From the NCBI GenBank assembly GCA_001599815.1, contig BCIA01000008.1, positions 434,001-498,000 of the forward strand: a DNA stretch of 64,000 nucleotides, read 5' to 3'. Under the pieces are notes generated by a model that was not told the origin of the DNA, ran no database searches, and saw only the letters and a list, made by a program, of their open reading frames with translations. Every line of letters begins with the position of its first letter. Position 1 is the first letter of the stretch. The DNA comes from Furcasterigmium furcatum (taxonomy: Eukaryota > Ascomycota > Sordariomycetes > Glomerellales > Plectosphaerellaceae). Both the position numbers and the translations under genes were made by a program. Positions 34,690 to 45,837 of the stretch are shown here, piece by piece.

Positions 34690-36001
34690 TCAGTGCTTGT
34701 GCGCACACTCGCCCCTCTTCCTCAGCTTCGAAGCCGCCGCCTTGCCAGCCTCCGAGAGCTTCTTGCCCGCGAATCCGCCCACGGACCTGCGGGCGAGCCG
34801 CCTGCTGCTCTCGTCGTCGTTGGGGAACTTGGCGTCAAGGGTACTCTGGCGCGTCCTCCGCGGCATACATGACCTCCCCGCCCACGATGGTGGCCAGCAC
34901 GCGGTTCCGGCCCAGCTCCTCGTCGGGGACCTCGAAGAAGTCGTTCTCGAGAATGATCAGGTCCCCCAGCTTTCCCTTCTCGGTTGAGCCGATCTTGTCG
35001 TCGGCACGGAGGAAACGGGCGCTGCTGATGGTGATGGCGCGGATGGCCTGCTCACGGGTGAGACCTTCTCTGGGGAAGACGCCGTAGAAGGGAGGGCCGG
35101 AGAAGGCGGGCGAGTTGGGGTTTTCCGGGTCGCCGCTACGGGTGACGCCGACCTTGAATGCGAGGAACTCGTCGAGGGGATCAATCTGCGTGCGTCAGTA
35201 CCTTGCTGGGTACTCAGACAGAGGATCAAACGGGGTTATCTTACGGGCCAGTCACTACCATAGACGACGGGGCGTCCGGCACCCTCAATCTGCCAGTGCG
35301 CCTGGAGCTTGTCGAGGCGATAGTCGCCGAGGGCCTTGAAGCCGTCAGGGAGATAGAAAGAATGAGCTGCGCCCACTGGAAGCTCATGATCGCGTCGACG
35401 CCGAGCGCAGAGAAGCGTGGCCAGTCAGTCTCTTGGGTGAGCTCGTCGTGGGCGGGGCCGAGGCGGAAATCGTGATCGGGGTACTTGCTCCTGAAGGCGG
35501 CGGCGGCGTCGAGTGCGATCTGCACGGCCAAGTCACCGTCCGTGTGGAGCTGTGCGTCGATTCAGTTGAGGAAGAACTGCTCGAGGGTCTTGGCCAGGAC
35601 CTCAGGGCCCCAGTAGGGCTCGACCATGGTGCTGTTGTCGGGCGCCTAGAAGTCCGATCTGTTGACGGGCAGCCAGTAGGGCTCGACGACGGCCGCTGTG
35701 AGTGCCGGGTAGGTGATGACGCCGTCAATGAAGGCCTTGATGGCCTGCCACTTGAGCGAAGGCAGGGGTCCGATCTCCGAGGCATCGTTCATGTTGGCGA
35801 ACCGGGCCGTGACGGCGGTCACGGTGTCGCTCACTGCGTCGAGGGAGGCGGGGGCCCCGATCCGGTAGTCGCAGTACGCACGGGAGGAGAGGCCGCCCTG
35901 TGCCTTGACGGCAGAAAAGACCTCATGGTGCAGGCGAACCTTCCGGATAGAGGTCGAGATTTGCCTTTCCAGGAAAAGAATCCGGCATTCGAAAGCCATG
36001 G
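34690..36001 (-). pseudogene. Decayed amidohydrolase (YtcJ-like) gene
   Basis: Minus-strand homology to metal-dependent amidohydrolases runs across several frames. An in-frame part reads SLKWQAIKAFIDGVI and is broken by TAG near 35646 and TGA near 35560, before the metal-site-like DAQLHTDGDLAVQIALDAA. The frame shifts near 35370, resuming as PDGFKALGDYRLD and ending in GRPVVYGSDWP at a GTAAGA donor. A following exon (DPLDEFLAFKVGVTRSG to VGGEVMYAAEDAPEY) shifts frame again near 34842, with a Lys/Arg-rich tail stopping at 34690. The N-terminal region with the HxH metal motif is absent, so the copy is truncated too. Both stops fit C-to-T changes (CAG to TAG, CGA to TGA). Confidence 0.8.
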
Positions 36002-37063
36002 ATTAAGCTGATTCAGTCCGCCGAACTCATATCAAACAAGGGTAGAAGATACGGTTCCGGGCAGGGGGGATGCACGCCCCTTTTCCTGGCCAGGTCGCTT
36101 AACCCGTGGCTTACCTGGGCCTTCCCCAGAGTGTGGCCGATTCTCCCGAGGCGATGCGGACAGACGTGTGGAAAGGGGGACTACTAAGTATTAGGAACAC
36201 GAAGCAGCACGAGTTGGCCGTGGGTGCGGTACGTACAGGCATTTTGTCCGCCTTGTACCTATCCCGAGATGTCAGCACTCGCAAGGCCTCGCCAGGCCGC
36301 CCACCAAGAGATGTTTGTCTCCGAAAAGGTCAGATGCCATCCCTTTTAGGAAATATTCGGAGACCTCCTGCTCTTATCACAATGGTGGCTGCACGCATGT
36401 TGTTTTCAGGTTTGGGATAAGCATGGTGGCAGGCCGCTATGACGTTCAGACGTCCTGACAGCTGACAGCCAGTATCTGCAATTGGCGAAATTGCATCTGA
36501 TTTCATGCATACCTTGGGAACCGAGGCCCCCGAGGTCAAGGATTAGAAACCAAAAGTGGGCATGTTGCCGTCGCTGAGATTTCCATCAGGTTCCAGCCGG
36601 GCGGTGGCACATATATTCGGCTGCCGCTGTACGCCAGTTAGTCCGCGTTCGGAAATTTCCAGAGGCCCACAGCCCACCTCACCCTCCATGACCCCTGACC
36701 CGCGCCCCGGACTGGACGCCGGGCCATGCACCGGCGGCGGGAAACCCCCCCAACCCCGCATCGACCATGGATCAATGGAGATAGGTACCATCCATATTCA
36801 CCGATACCGAGAGCATGGCACACCGCTGCTATCGTACACCCTGCCGCCTGCTCTGTTTCGGGAAATATCCTGAGCGACAGCTATCTCTGGATGGGCGATG
36901 AACCTGTGATACTTGAGAGCATCAGCCGGTATTTAAAGAGAATGCTTCGAACGGTAGATGGAAAAGGGGGAAAGTCAACCATCGAGCTACCACCCTCAGA
37001 GTGAACATCAAACCCAACAAGACTTCAATATCAAACATCAGCCACTCCCCCTGCAGTCCCAAG
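36002..37063. other. Intergenic region upstream of the amidase
   Basis: About 1.06 kb. This is where the missing N-terminal half of the amidohydrolase would be expected, but no such homology is visible. It contains the amidase promoter. Confidence 0.5.
36930..36937 (+). promoter_or_regulatory. TATA box of the amidase gene
   Basis: TATTTAAA lies 127 bp upstream of the amidase ATG. A leader rich in CAA/ATCAA triplets follows. Confidence 0.5.
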
Positions 37064-38924
37064 ATGGCCACTCCCGACTGGCCTGCCCTCGTCCGTGACA
37101 AGCTTGCTGCTCGCGATGCCCGAATCCCCCCTGAATGGAGGCTGCCCGAAAGCGTCACCTCAAAGGCTCACCGGGATGCCACCGTCAGCGCCTTCACCCT
37201 CCTCGAGGAGACCAATCTCCTGACTGACGGGGATCTTCATCTCACCGAGGACTACGACGCCACCGCGCTCATCCATGCCATGGCCACGGGCGAGCTGACA
37301 TCCCTCGAGGTGACCACGGCGTTCTGCAAGCGAGCTGCCATTGCCCACCAACTAGTGAGTGGTGACCCCCGCCACGTTGTCGTGTCTAACCTCAGCTCTC
37401 CAGATCAATCCTCTGACCGAAATCTTCTTTGAAAAAGCTCTCGAGAGGGCCAAGGAGTGCGATGCGTACCTCGCTGATACCGGGAAGCCTCTGGGCCCGT
37501 TCCATGGCCTGCCCATCAGCGTCAAGGTATACACCACTGAATCCCGCCACGAAGACCATCTGTTGTTTTACTGACTGTGTGATAGGACTCCTTCATGATC
37601 AAGGGGGAGTTCGCCACCATGGGCTTCGTCTCATACCTCCAGAAACCCGCAGCCACCCAGAACGCCACCTTGATCGACATCCTCCTCGACGGCGGCGCCG
37701 TTCTCTACTGCAAGACCACCGTACCCCAGACGCTACTCGTCAGTCTCCCTCCCCCTCTTTGAGAGTCTCATCTCACGTGCACAGGCGATGGAAAGTGAGA
37801 ATCGGGTCTTTGGCTGCGCCCTGAACTCTCAGAAGCTCTGCCTAACTCCCGGGGGCAGCAGCTCCGGCGAGGGCGCCCTCGTCGGCTTTCGAGGCTCTCC
37901 CCTCGGCGTTGGCACAGACATCGGCGGCTCCATCCGCGTTCCGTCACTCGTGAACGCCAAGTTCGGCTTCAAGCCGACCGCCGCTCGAATTCCCTTCTCC
38001 AAGCAGCAGGACTTCTTCCGCCCTGGTTGGCCAGGCGTCTTGCCCGCGGCTGGGCCCCATGCCCACAGCGCCAGGGACCTGACTCTTCTGTGCAAGAATG
38101 TCATCCAGAGGGCCTGGGACAGGGACTCCACGGTGCTCTTCGCCCCCTGGCGGGAGGTCGAGAAGAAGAAGAAACTCAAGATCGGGGTCTGGCTGGGCGT
38201 CGAGGAGATGCCCCTGACTTCGCCGGTTTCTCGGGCCCTGAGAGAGGCCTCGCACGCCTTGCGTGCCGCCGGGCACGAGATTGAAGAATTCACCATTCCT
38301 CCGGACGCGGGATTCGGCCCCATCGTGGACACATACATGAAAGCCATGACTCTGGATACGAACAACACGCTCCTGGGCTATCTTCAGGCGAGCGGAGAGG
38401 AGCTTCTCCCCCCCTTGGCTGAGATATTCGGCATGCTCGGCGGTGTCGCTCCTCCAACGCTCGACACCGTCTGGGAGATCAACGCCACCCTCGACAGTCT
38501 GCGGCGTGTCTGGCACGGAGTTTTCAGAAGATTCGATGCGGTCATCTGCCCCGGTGCCCATTTTCCGGGCGCCGTTCATGGACAATATGGTTTTCCGTTC
38601 TACACAGCCATCTGGAATCTGCTCAACGTACGTCTTGCGTATCCGGTGCACACGCAGCACCCATGCTAACACGTCCAGTGTCCTGCCGCCGTAGCCCCGT
38701 TCTCAAAGGCCGATAGCAGGCTCGATCCGTCTGAAGATGGCTGTGAGTTCCCTGCAATGCTGTCGTCAGACTAGATTACTAACCTGTTAGATGATGCCGA
38801 GATGATGGATGGGATCGCCTGCGGACTTCAGATAGTGACATGGACTGGCCAGGATGAGGAAGCGCTCATGGCCACAGAGGTCATCGCTGATGCTCTTGGC
38901 CGCCACCACCCTCCCAAGATGTAG
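37064..38924 (+). CDS. Amidase (amidase-signature family, acetamidase/FAAH-like)
   Basis: Six exons: 37064-37354, 37404-37526, 37586-37738, 37785-38627, 38679-38742 and 38791-38924, giving 535 residues. It hydrolyses amides through the Ser-cisSer-Lys triad. Lys138 lies in GLPISVKDSF, Ser214 in TPGGSSSGEGA and Ser238 in GTDIGGSIRVP; this spacing is the same as in fatty-acid amide hydrolase (24 residues between serines). Length and N-terminal helical cap agree with fungal acetamidase-type enzymes, which are cytosolic and free small amines or ammonia for nitrogen use. The donor of intron 3 is GTCAGT, slightly unusual. It lies next to an amidohydrolase remnant, which may be the residue of a former nitrogen-scavenging pair. 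Confidence 0.88.
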
Positions 38925-39110
38925 CGCATGAGAGGACGAGCAAGCCGAGCATGTATCAATCTGTCATTCTGTCTGTCCATCCGTAAAACATGACATCAAG
39001 TCCATCATATCATCGTAGCAACAGGGAAACCCGTCTCAAAGAAACATGTCCACAAATCAACCCGAAACCCCGTCCACAAATCGTTACCCCTGCTCAACTG
39101 CAGCAGCCTC

Positions 39111-42100
39111 TCAGTACACCTCAACCTCCTTGCCGTCCACAAGCTCGATGCTCGGCTCCCAGGGCGCGTGGAGCGAGTTCTGGCTCCTCAGATAGCCCAC
39201 AAAGTCCAGCTGGTCCTTCTTCTCATCGTCATCGTCATCCTTCTCCTCGTCGTCGTCGTCGCGGGGCTGGATGCTGAAGTACCGCGTGGCGTTGTACTTC
39301 TCGCCCAGCCGACGAGCCACATCGTTGGCCTCGCCGAGCGACACGAGCCTCCTGTCGCCGGGGTGCGTGGCCACGAAGTCCTCCATGATCTCCAAGGCCT
39401 TCTCCATCTTCTTCGCGTTCTTGTGGTTCCTCTGGCCGTTGTACCCGCGGAACCGTTCCTGGTGAGCCCGACGAGGCCAAGGGTTGATGCCCTCCTCTTC
39501 GACGAGCTTCTTGTCCTCGGCGTAGTCCTCCGGCTTGCGGTCGACGAGAGTCTGGGCCATGGAATCATTGGAGTACCAGCCGGTCTGGGTGACTGACTGG
39601 GGAGACTCGAACTTCTGCGACAAGACACGGCTCCGGGCCACCTCGACGGGAGTCCGGCCAACAGCGTTCTCGCGGTACGCTAGCTGGGGGTTGTATGTCA
39701 GCAGCGACTCGACGAGGTCCAGGTTGTGCTGCATCGTGGCTGAGTGGAGCGGCGTGTCGCCGGCGCCGTTCAGCATATCAAGCTCGGCGCCCGAGGAGTA
39801 CTCGAGAAGGAGGTGCAGAACAGCAAGTCCCTCCTCTTTGTTCTTGTAGTCGGAGTACTTGTAGAGTTTGCCGCCAACAGGGTGGTACGCACGCTCGCGT
39901 TGCTCCTGGCCTTCGCAGTAAAGGTTGACCCAGGCATGGAGAGGTGTGACACCTTCCTCGTGGAGGTTACTACGCTGCATGAGAAGATGGCTCCTCAGAC
40001 CGTGTTCAATGAGGTCAAGCATAGGCTTAAGCTTGTCAGCCTTGGGCGACTTCATCAGGGCCGAGTGAATGATGTTGCGCCCCTCCTTGTTGCGAGCAGT
40101 CTGGTCGGCGCCGGCAGCGATGAGGATCTTGGCAAACTCGACGCGGCCGCTCCAGAATGCAAGCTGCAGCGGCGTGTCACCCGTCTTGCACTTGTAATCG
40201 AGCGAGGCGGGGCAGGTCTGGGCAAGGTACTCGATGAGCTTCTCTGTCTTCTTGCCAGGACGGCCCAGAACAGCACAGTGGATGATGAGTTCATCTGCTT
40301 TTGTTAGATTTGGAACCAAGCATCTGAGGGCAAGCGACTCACTCTGGATACCGAGCCAGTTGGAAACGGCACGATCGAACACGCCCGCGGTCCGGTTCAA
40401 GTGCCTCAGCCTGGGGTCGTTGGCACTGGCGTCCGACTTTCCAAAGTCCACGTAGTGACGGTGAGGGGTGTCGCCGAGGAACCACTCGACGGACTCGATG
40501 TTCCCTGCGTACGCGGCGTGCAGCAGGGGCGGCGTCTTGAGCCCTGTCGACTTGACGACGAGGTTGCGACCAGCGGTGGCCCAGTCCTTTCTGTACTATG
40601 TGTGAGCAACCTGTCATCTGGGAAGCGATGTCGCACATACCTCTTCTTGCCGTAGACCGTCAATCCCTGGTAGGTCTTGGGCTTCTCCTTGACCTCCACG
40701 CCGCTCTTCTTGACAAGGGTGTCGAGCGGCATGCCAGCTCCAGTGCGCTTGATGATTTCGGCGAGGAAAGAGACCTTGCCATACTCCACGGCGTACCTGA
40801 AGTCGGGCTCGGGGAAGACAAAATAACTCTCCTGGTCATCCTTGTCTCCCTGGAGTTTCTGTCCGGCGTATTCGATGGCCCAGTCCATCAGACGGTCGAA
40901 CGCTGCCTTTTCGTCGTTCTTGATGGTGTGGCGGAACAGACCAGTGACGGTGCTGGCGACGCCTTCTTCATTGTCCGTGAAAGCGGAAGCCTGCCACAAG
41001 AGGAAATCGAGTGGACGGGTGTGCGACTTGACCTGCATGGACACCTGTCCAATGTTGTCGATGGTGAACTTCTTGTTGACAATCTCCGAGACGATCTTCG
41101 GCTCGTCAGAGTCGTCGCCGTCATCGTCACTGTCGTATGAGTCCTCGTCGTCTTCGTCCATCTCGTCATTGTAGCCAGTGTCCAGCTTGTAGCGCTCCTC
41201 TTCCTTGTCTGTCGGGGAGTACTGCGCCTTAACGATTTCGAGAATCGCCTTGGCAACATCGTAGTGACCCCGGAAGAAAGCCAGGGAGAATGGGGTGTTC
41301 GAGTCGCTGTCGGACACGGCAATCTTCAGAGGAGGCTCGTCCTTGTCCGGGCCCCAGGGGCTCAGAGCCAAGGAGTTAATAGTCGCCAGATCTCCAGCGA
41401 AGGCGGCCTCGAAGCTGTGGTGCATCAGTCAGTTCATGCATTCCAGAATCATGGGCGGTGGGTAAACTCACAGCTTGATATACGCAACCTTTCGTGTCTC
41501 GGTGACGTCGTTGACATTCCTGAAGACGATGTTGACCTTGTAAGGGGGCTTCTCTTCCTCCTTGACCTTGTCGTCGCTGTCGTCATCAGTCGAGTCGTTG
41601 TAGTAGCGCTCGGGCTTCTTGATGGTCGGGTGAAGATCGTAGAAGCTCTTGGCGCCGGCGGCAAGGAGCGCCTCCTCCAGCTGCTTCAGGCCTACAATGG
41701 CGTCTTCGATGGCAGCCTTCTTGTCCTCGATGCTCAGGGTCTCGTGTTGCGCTGCTGTCTCCTTCTCCCTCTCTTGCTCGGCCTTGTGAAGGCGCTCGAG
41801 GCGCTCGATATCCGTCTTCGCGAACATGTGTTGGTATGTACCCTCGGGCAGGGCGCTCAGAACCTCGTGCATGTTCTTCGCCAGATGTGTCTTCGCGCGA
41901 GACCTGTTGTTGGTGCCCTCGCCCTTGAACTTGCGAAGCTTCTTGATCTGGGTACGGACAACGTCCAGAACAGACTCGCCCTTGTTGTAGCGTCGGGACC
42001 ACTCGTCGGCGATGAGTTCCGAGCTCCTGGCTGTGATCGTGTTCGGGTCGCCGCCCCTCTCCAGGATCTCAAGCGCAACGGCAGGATCTGGGCAGTTCTG

Positions 42101-44816
42101 GGCAGCGTAGATCAAGGGCTGCTCGATGCTCCTCCCGAAAAGCTTCTTGTTGGCCTCGAAATCGCCGAGACGTGTCGACTTGTTGGAGAACTTGGTCGCC
42201 TTGAGCCAAGAGTCGAAGTCAATTTCAGTCTTGGCGCCGACTTCTAGGAGCCTCAAGACGAGAGCGATGTCGCCCTTGTCGATGGCAGTATGAAGGGGAC
42301 CAACAGCCTTGCTGTTGTAGTAGCTGTTCTCGGGAGTCACGAGGTGGTTGATGGCGGTCTTGACGCCGCTCTTGTCCTCAGTCCAGAGAAGATCCACCAT
42401 CTCATCGGTGCCGTTCTGGATGTACCGATGGAGCGCCGTGCATCCGTGCAGGTCGGCCTGGGAAGAGGTCGCACCAAGCTTCAGCAGCAGCTTGGCCATA
42501 GACTTGGCTTGCTCAAGAGGGAGAACGAGCGCAAGAGCCAGAGTGAGAATCGCTCCGGTGGGCTGCTTCTCGCTGTTGAGGAACTTGACAGGGAGCAGGG
42601 AATCGTGACCGTAATTGCACAGCTCCGTGACAACATCCTCGTGGCCCTGAGCAATAGCCAGATGCAAAGGAGAGCAGGGAATATCCCAAGCCAGGACATC
42701 GCTCTTATAGAAGTCGGGCTCGTCCTTAGCGCCGTCCAACTCGGCGGCGTCCTGGCCTTCCTCCTCATCGTCCTTCTTGATCTTGACGAAGGAGCCGGTA
42801 GCGATGGAGTGGACGTCGGGCTCGGTCTCTTCGCCATCGATCAGCTCGCCGTCAGACTCTTCATCGGTGTCCTCATCGTCGTCTTCATCGGTCTCCTCGT
42901 CCTTCTCGGCGGCGGATTGATCGGCCTTAGACTCCTCCCGCTGGGCCTTGCGGCGACGGTCCTCCTTCTCCTCTTCCTCGGCTTCGTTCTCGATGCTCTT
43001 CTCCATGAGAAACTTGACCATCTCAACGTTACCGCGCTCGGCAGCGAGATGCAGCGCCGTCATGCCATCAGCGAGGCGGGCAGTCAGACGGGCGCCGTGG
43101 TCAATGAGAGCCTTGGCGATTTCGGGAGTTGAGCTGATGACAGCGAGCTGAAGTGGTGTGCGGCCGGTGTAGTCTCGCTTGTTGGGATCGGCATTCTCCT
43201 GGGACAGCCAGTCGAGGACGTCTTCAAGGTTGGAGTCAACGATGCTCTGGCAAAGGCGAGCGGTGTTGCCAACGTAGGCCATGTCGGTCCAGTCGTCCTC
43301 TGTGAGGGGGTTGAACGAGCCGATCTGCTGCCTGCCCGGGTCATCAATGAGGAAGGAGACCTTGCCCTTGATGTAGATCTCGCCCTCCTTCTCAGCGACC
43401 GTGATCTCCTCCGGGGTGACGGCCGGGGGGCAGAAGCCGCAGCAGTCTTCGATGACATCCTCGACACGTCCGAAGAATGCGGGATGGCGGTGCAGATATA
43501 CCTCGCGCTCCTTAGGCTGGTTCCACTCGGCGTTGAGCAGAAGATCACGGGTGTAGCACAGCTTCTCGATCTTCTTGGCGTGGAAGTGCTGGCCATAGGG
43601 AACGGTGAATGTGTGGTAGTTGGAGACTTCCTGCTCGTCGACCCAGTCGGCGACCTCGTCCTCGTGGGAGTCCTTGATGTTGCCATGAAGACGATGCCTG
43701 AAGCGGTGAACCGCGGGACGGCCGCGTTCCTCTCGTCGCTTGTTCAGGTACGTATCCCTCACAGTCGAGGTGGGCAGCCGCTCGAGGACGAGCAGACGCG
43801 CGAGGCCGAGGGTTCGCTGGAAGCTGCGCTCGAAGATGGTAGGGTCGACACGGCTGCGATCCAGCTCGGGCCAGTAGACCTCAAAGTTGCGATGGCTGTA
43901 CTTGGAAAGGCGGTTCTCGTAGGAAGGACTCCTGCGAGTGAGGTCGATGTGGTTGATCTGGGTGATGAAGCTGCCGAGCGCTCTGGGGGTGACCCAGACC
44001 TGGCTGCCATCGTAGGCACCGCCGGCGGCATCAATATCGAAGCCGGTCAGGATCTCGCCGACGGATTTGTACACACGGAGGACGATCTGGACCTGTGTCA
44101 GGGGTGGTTTCAACGCAGGTTACAGGGGGAGTACTGACCTGAACGTGACGGGTGGGATACTGCGAGGCGATCGTGATGGCATACTTGGTCCTCACAACCG
44201 TCACCTCCGTCAGAATGGCATCCCGAATCGCCCTCTCGATCTCCTTGATCTTCTCCACGGCCTCTTCATGCGTCAATCCGTACAGGAACAGATCGACGTC
44301 CGACGCGGGGCAGAACTTCTCGTGGTAGTACTCGCGCAGCTTGCGCTTGGTGCCGTTGAACTCCGCGGGCACGGGGAGCAGGGTGTTGACGACGGACGAG
44401 CCGGCAGCGACGACATTGCTCCAGTCGAGGTCGGCGAGCGACGACTCGGAGAAGATGCTAAAGTTGCGGCGGAACTCGGCTAGGGAGCCGACGACGGCGG
44501 GGGAGCCGTGGGCGCGGCGCTTCTCCTCGGGGAGGGGCATGATGTAGCACTCCTTCTCCTCGGGAGTCTCGGCGGCGAGGTCACGGGCGCGGATCTTGAT
44601 GTCTTTGGTGTCCTTGGTGAAGAGAGGGAGGACATTGACCTGGGGGTCCTCGAGGAGGGCATTACTGCGGTCCTGGGCGAAGATGGAGCGCAGCTGGGCC
44701 TCGTACTTGCGGTAGGGCTCCATGATCTCCGTAATGGGGATGTCTGGGTGGTCAGCGATGTACCTGGCCAGCTGGGCGTGGGGAGCGGGAAGCTCCTGGA
44801 GATCCTCGGAAGCCAT
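39111..44816 (-). CDS. Large protein: nucleotidyltransferase-like N-terminus plus ankyrin repeats
   Basis: Five exons: 44816-44139, 44092-41472, 41414-40641, 40590-40343 and 40294-39111, giving 1,834 residues; phases agree and the last three introns are 57, 50 and 48 bp. Residues about 135-260 hold GSS (139-141), then SDVDLFLYG with Asp173 and Asp175, then ILTGFDID with Asp245/247, the G-S...DxD...D layout of nucleotidyltransferase-fold domains. After about residue 540 come ankyrin repeats (RTPLQLAVISSTPEIAKALI, MTALHLAAERGNVEMVKFLM, and several near the C-terminus such as DTPLHSATMQHNLDLVESLL), interrupted by long acidic Glu/Asp/Lys linkers. The C-terminal tail is acidic as well. Function is unknown; catalytic use of the head is inference. 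The two halves look like separate genes unless the 57-bp intron at 41471-41415 is spliced. Confidence 0.8.
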
Positions 44817-45837
44817 GCTGGGCAGAGTTCCGGCGGTGTGCTGTCAGGGGGTGGTGAGGGTATCAAGAGCGCAGAAGAAAGGGTGCTGATGGATGTGGAA
44901 ACACAACGAGACAAACGGATGGCTGGACAGATGTTGGACGAAGACACAATGAGAGAAAACGGATGAGGAGGTCAGGATCGAATTGGAGTCTCAATTGAGG
45001 CCGGAGATGGAGGGCATCTTATACTCTGGAGCCCGTCAGTCGTTTCTTTGTCTGATCGGCATCCGTTGTCGACTTGGAGAGCCGCCACGACCCGCAGTCG
45101 TGCATGAAGCTCTCACGAGGAATCCCGGTCGTCGGCGTGGTGAGAAGCTCGTCTATGCCCGATTCGGGGGCAGCTAAGCGGACTGGACGTTTGGTCGACG
45201 CGGTTTGGGGTTGGGGGAGACGCGCTACGGGGCGTTACAGGGGGGTGTGCTGCCTGATTCTGGCGGGGTCGGCGACGCGAAGTCACGGGTCCTGCTCTTT
45301 CCTCGGCATCGAATGGAGCTTTTGGGGACGGAAAGAGCTGTTGCTGCCTGTTTCGTCGCAGTCGTGCCTTCTTCTGCCTCCGTCTGATCACCATCGCGAC
45401 GTCAATTGGCGTCCTGCAGCCTGGAGTCGACCCCTGAACACGATTCATCGGCAGAGGGGTCGTTTGATTTGTGGCGTCGCTGGGCTGTCGCTTAAAGCGC
45501 CGCCAGGCAGAATCGGGGTGAATTGCCCCTATTCTAGGCTGAGGATTCCCCGCCGCCAGGCTGACCGGCGTCTTTGCGATGAATTCACGATGCGAGAGCT
45601 ATGACCAAGTTGCACGGGTTCACATGGGAGAGAGTCAAGAGAAATCCGGTCGGATTGGTTATCGTACGCAAGGAAATGCCAATGGCTGGCGGCATGCTCG
45701 TCCGGAGCACGCGTGGTGGTATCTGTACAAAGAGTGTAGAGTTCGTCCTGTCCTCTCCTGTTCCCAATCCATCATCCAGTCTGGATTGTTGCGTCCGTTC
45801 ATTCGCCTGCTGTAAAAGCAAAAAATGCAGAGAATCA
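44817..45837. other. Intergenic region
   Basis: About 1 kb between two minus-strand genes. It contains the promoter of the large ankyrin gene and the 3' end of the next gene; no further feature was recognised. Confidence 0.5.

Noticed and set aside
34690..36001. An intact amidohydrolase with extra introns
   Set aside because: The stops and shifts lie inside conserved blocks with no plausible splice sites around them, and the N-terminal half is missing.
39111..41425. A separate ankyrin gene starting at 41425
   Set aside because: A 57-bp intron with good signals joins it in phase to the upstream block; no promoter is seen between them.
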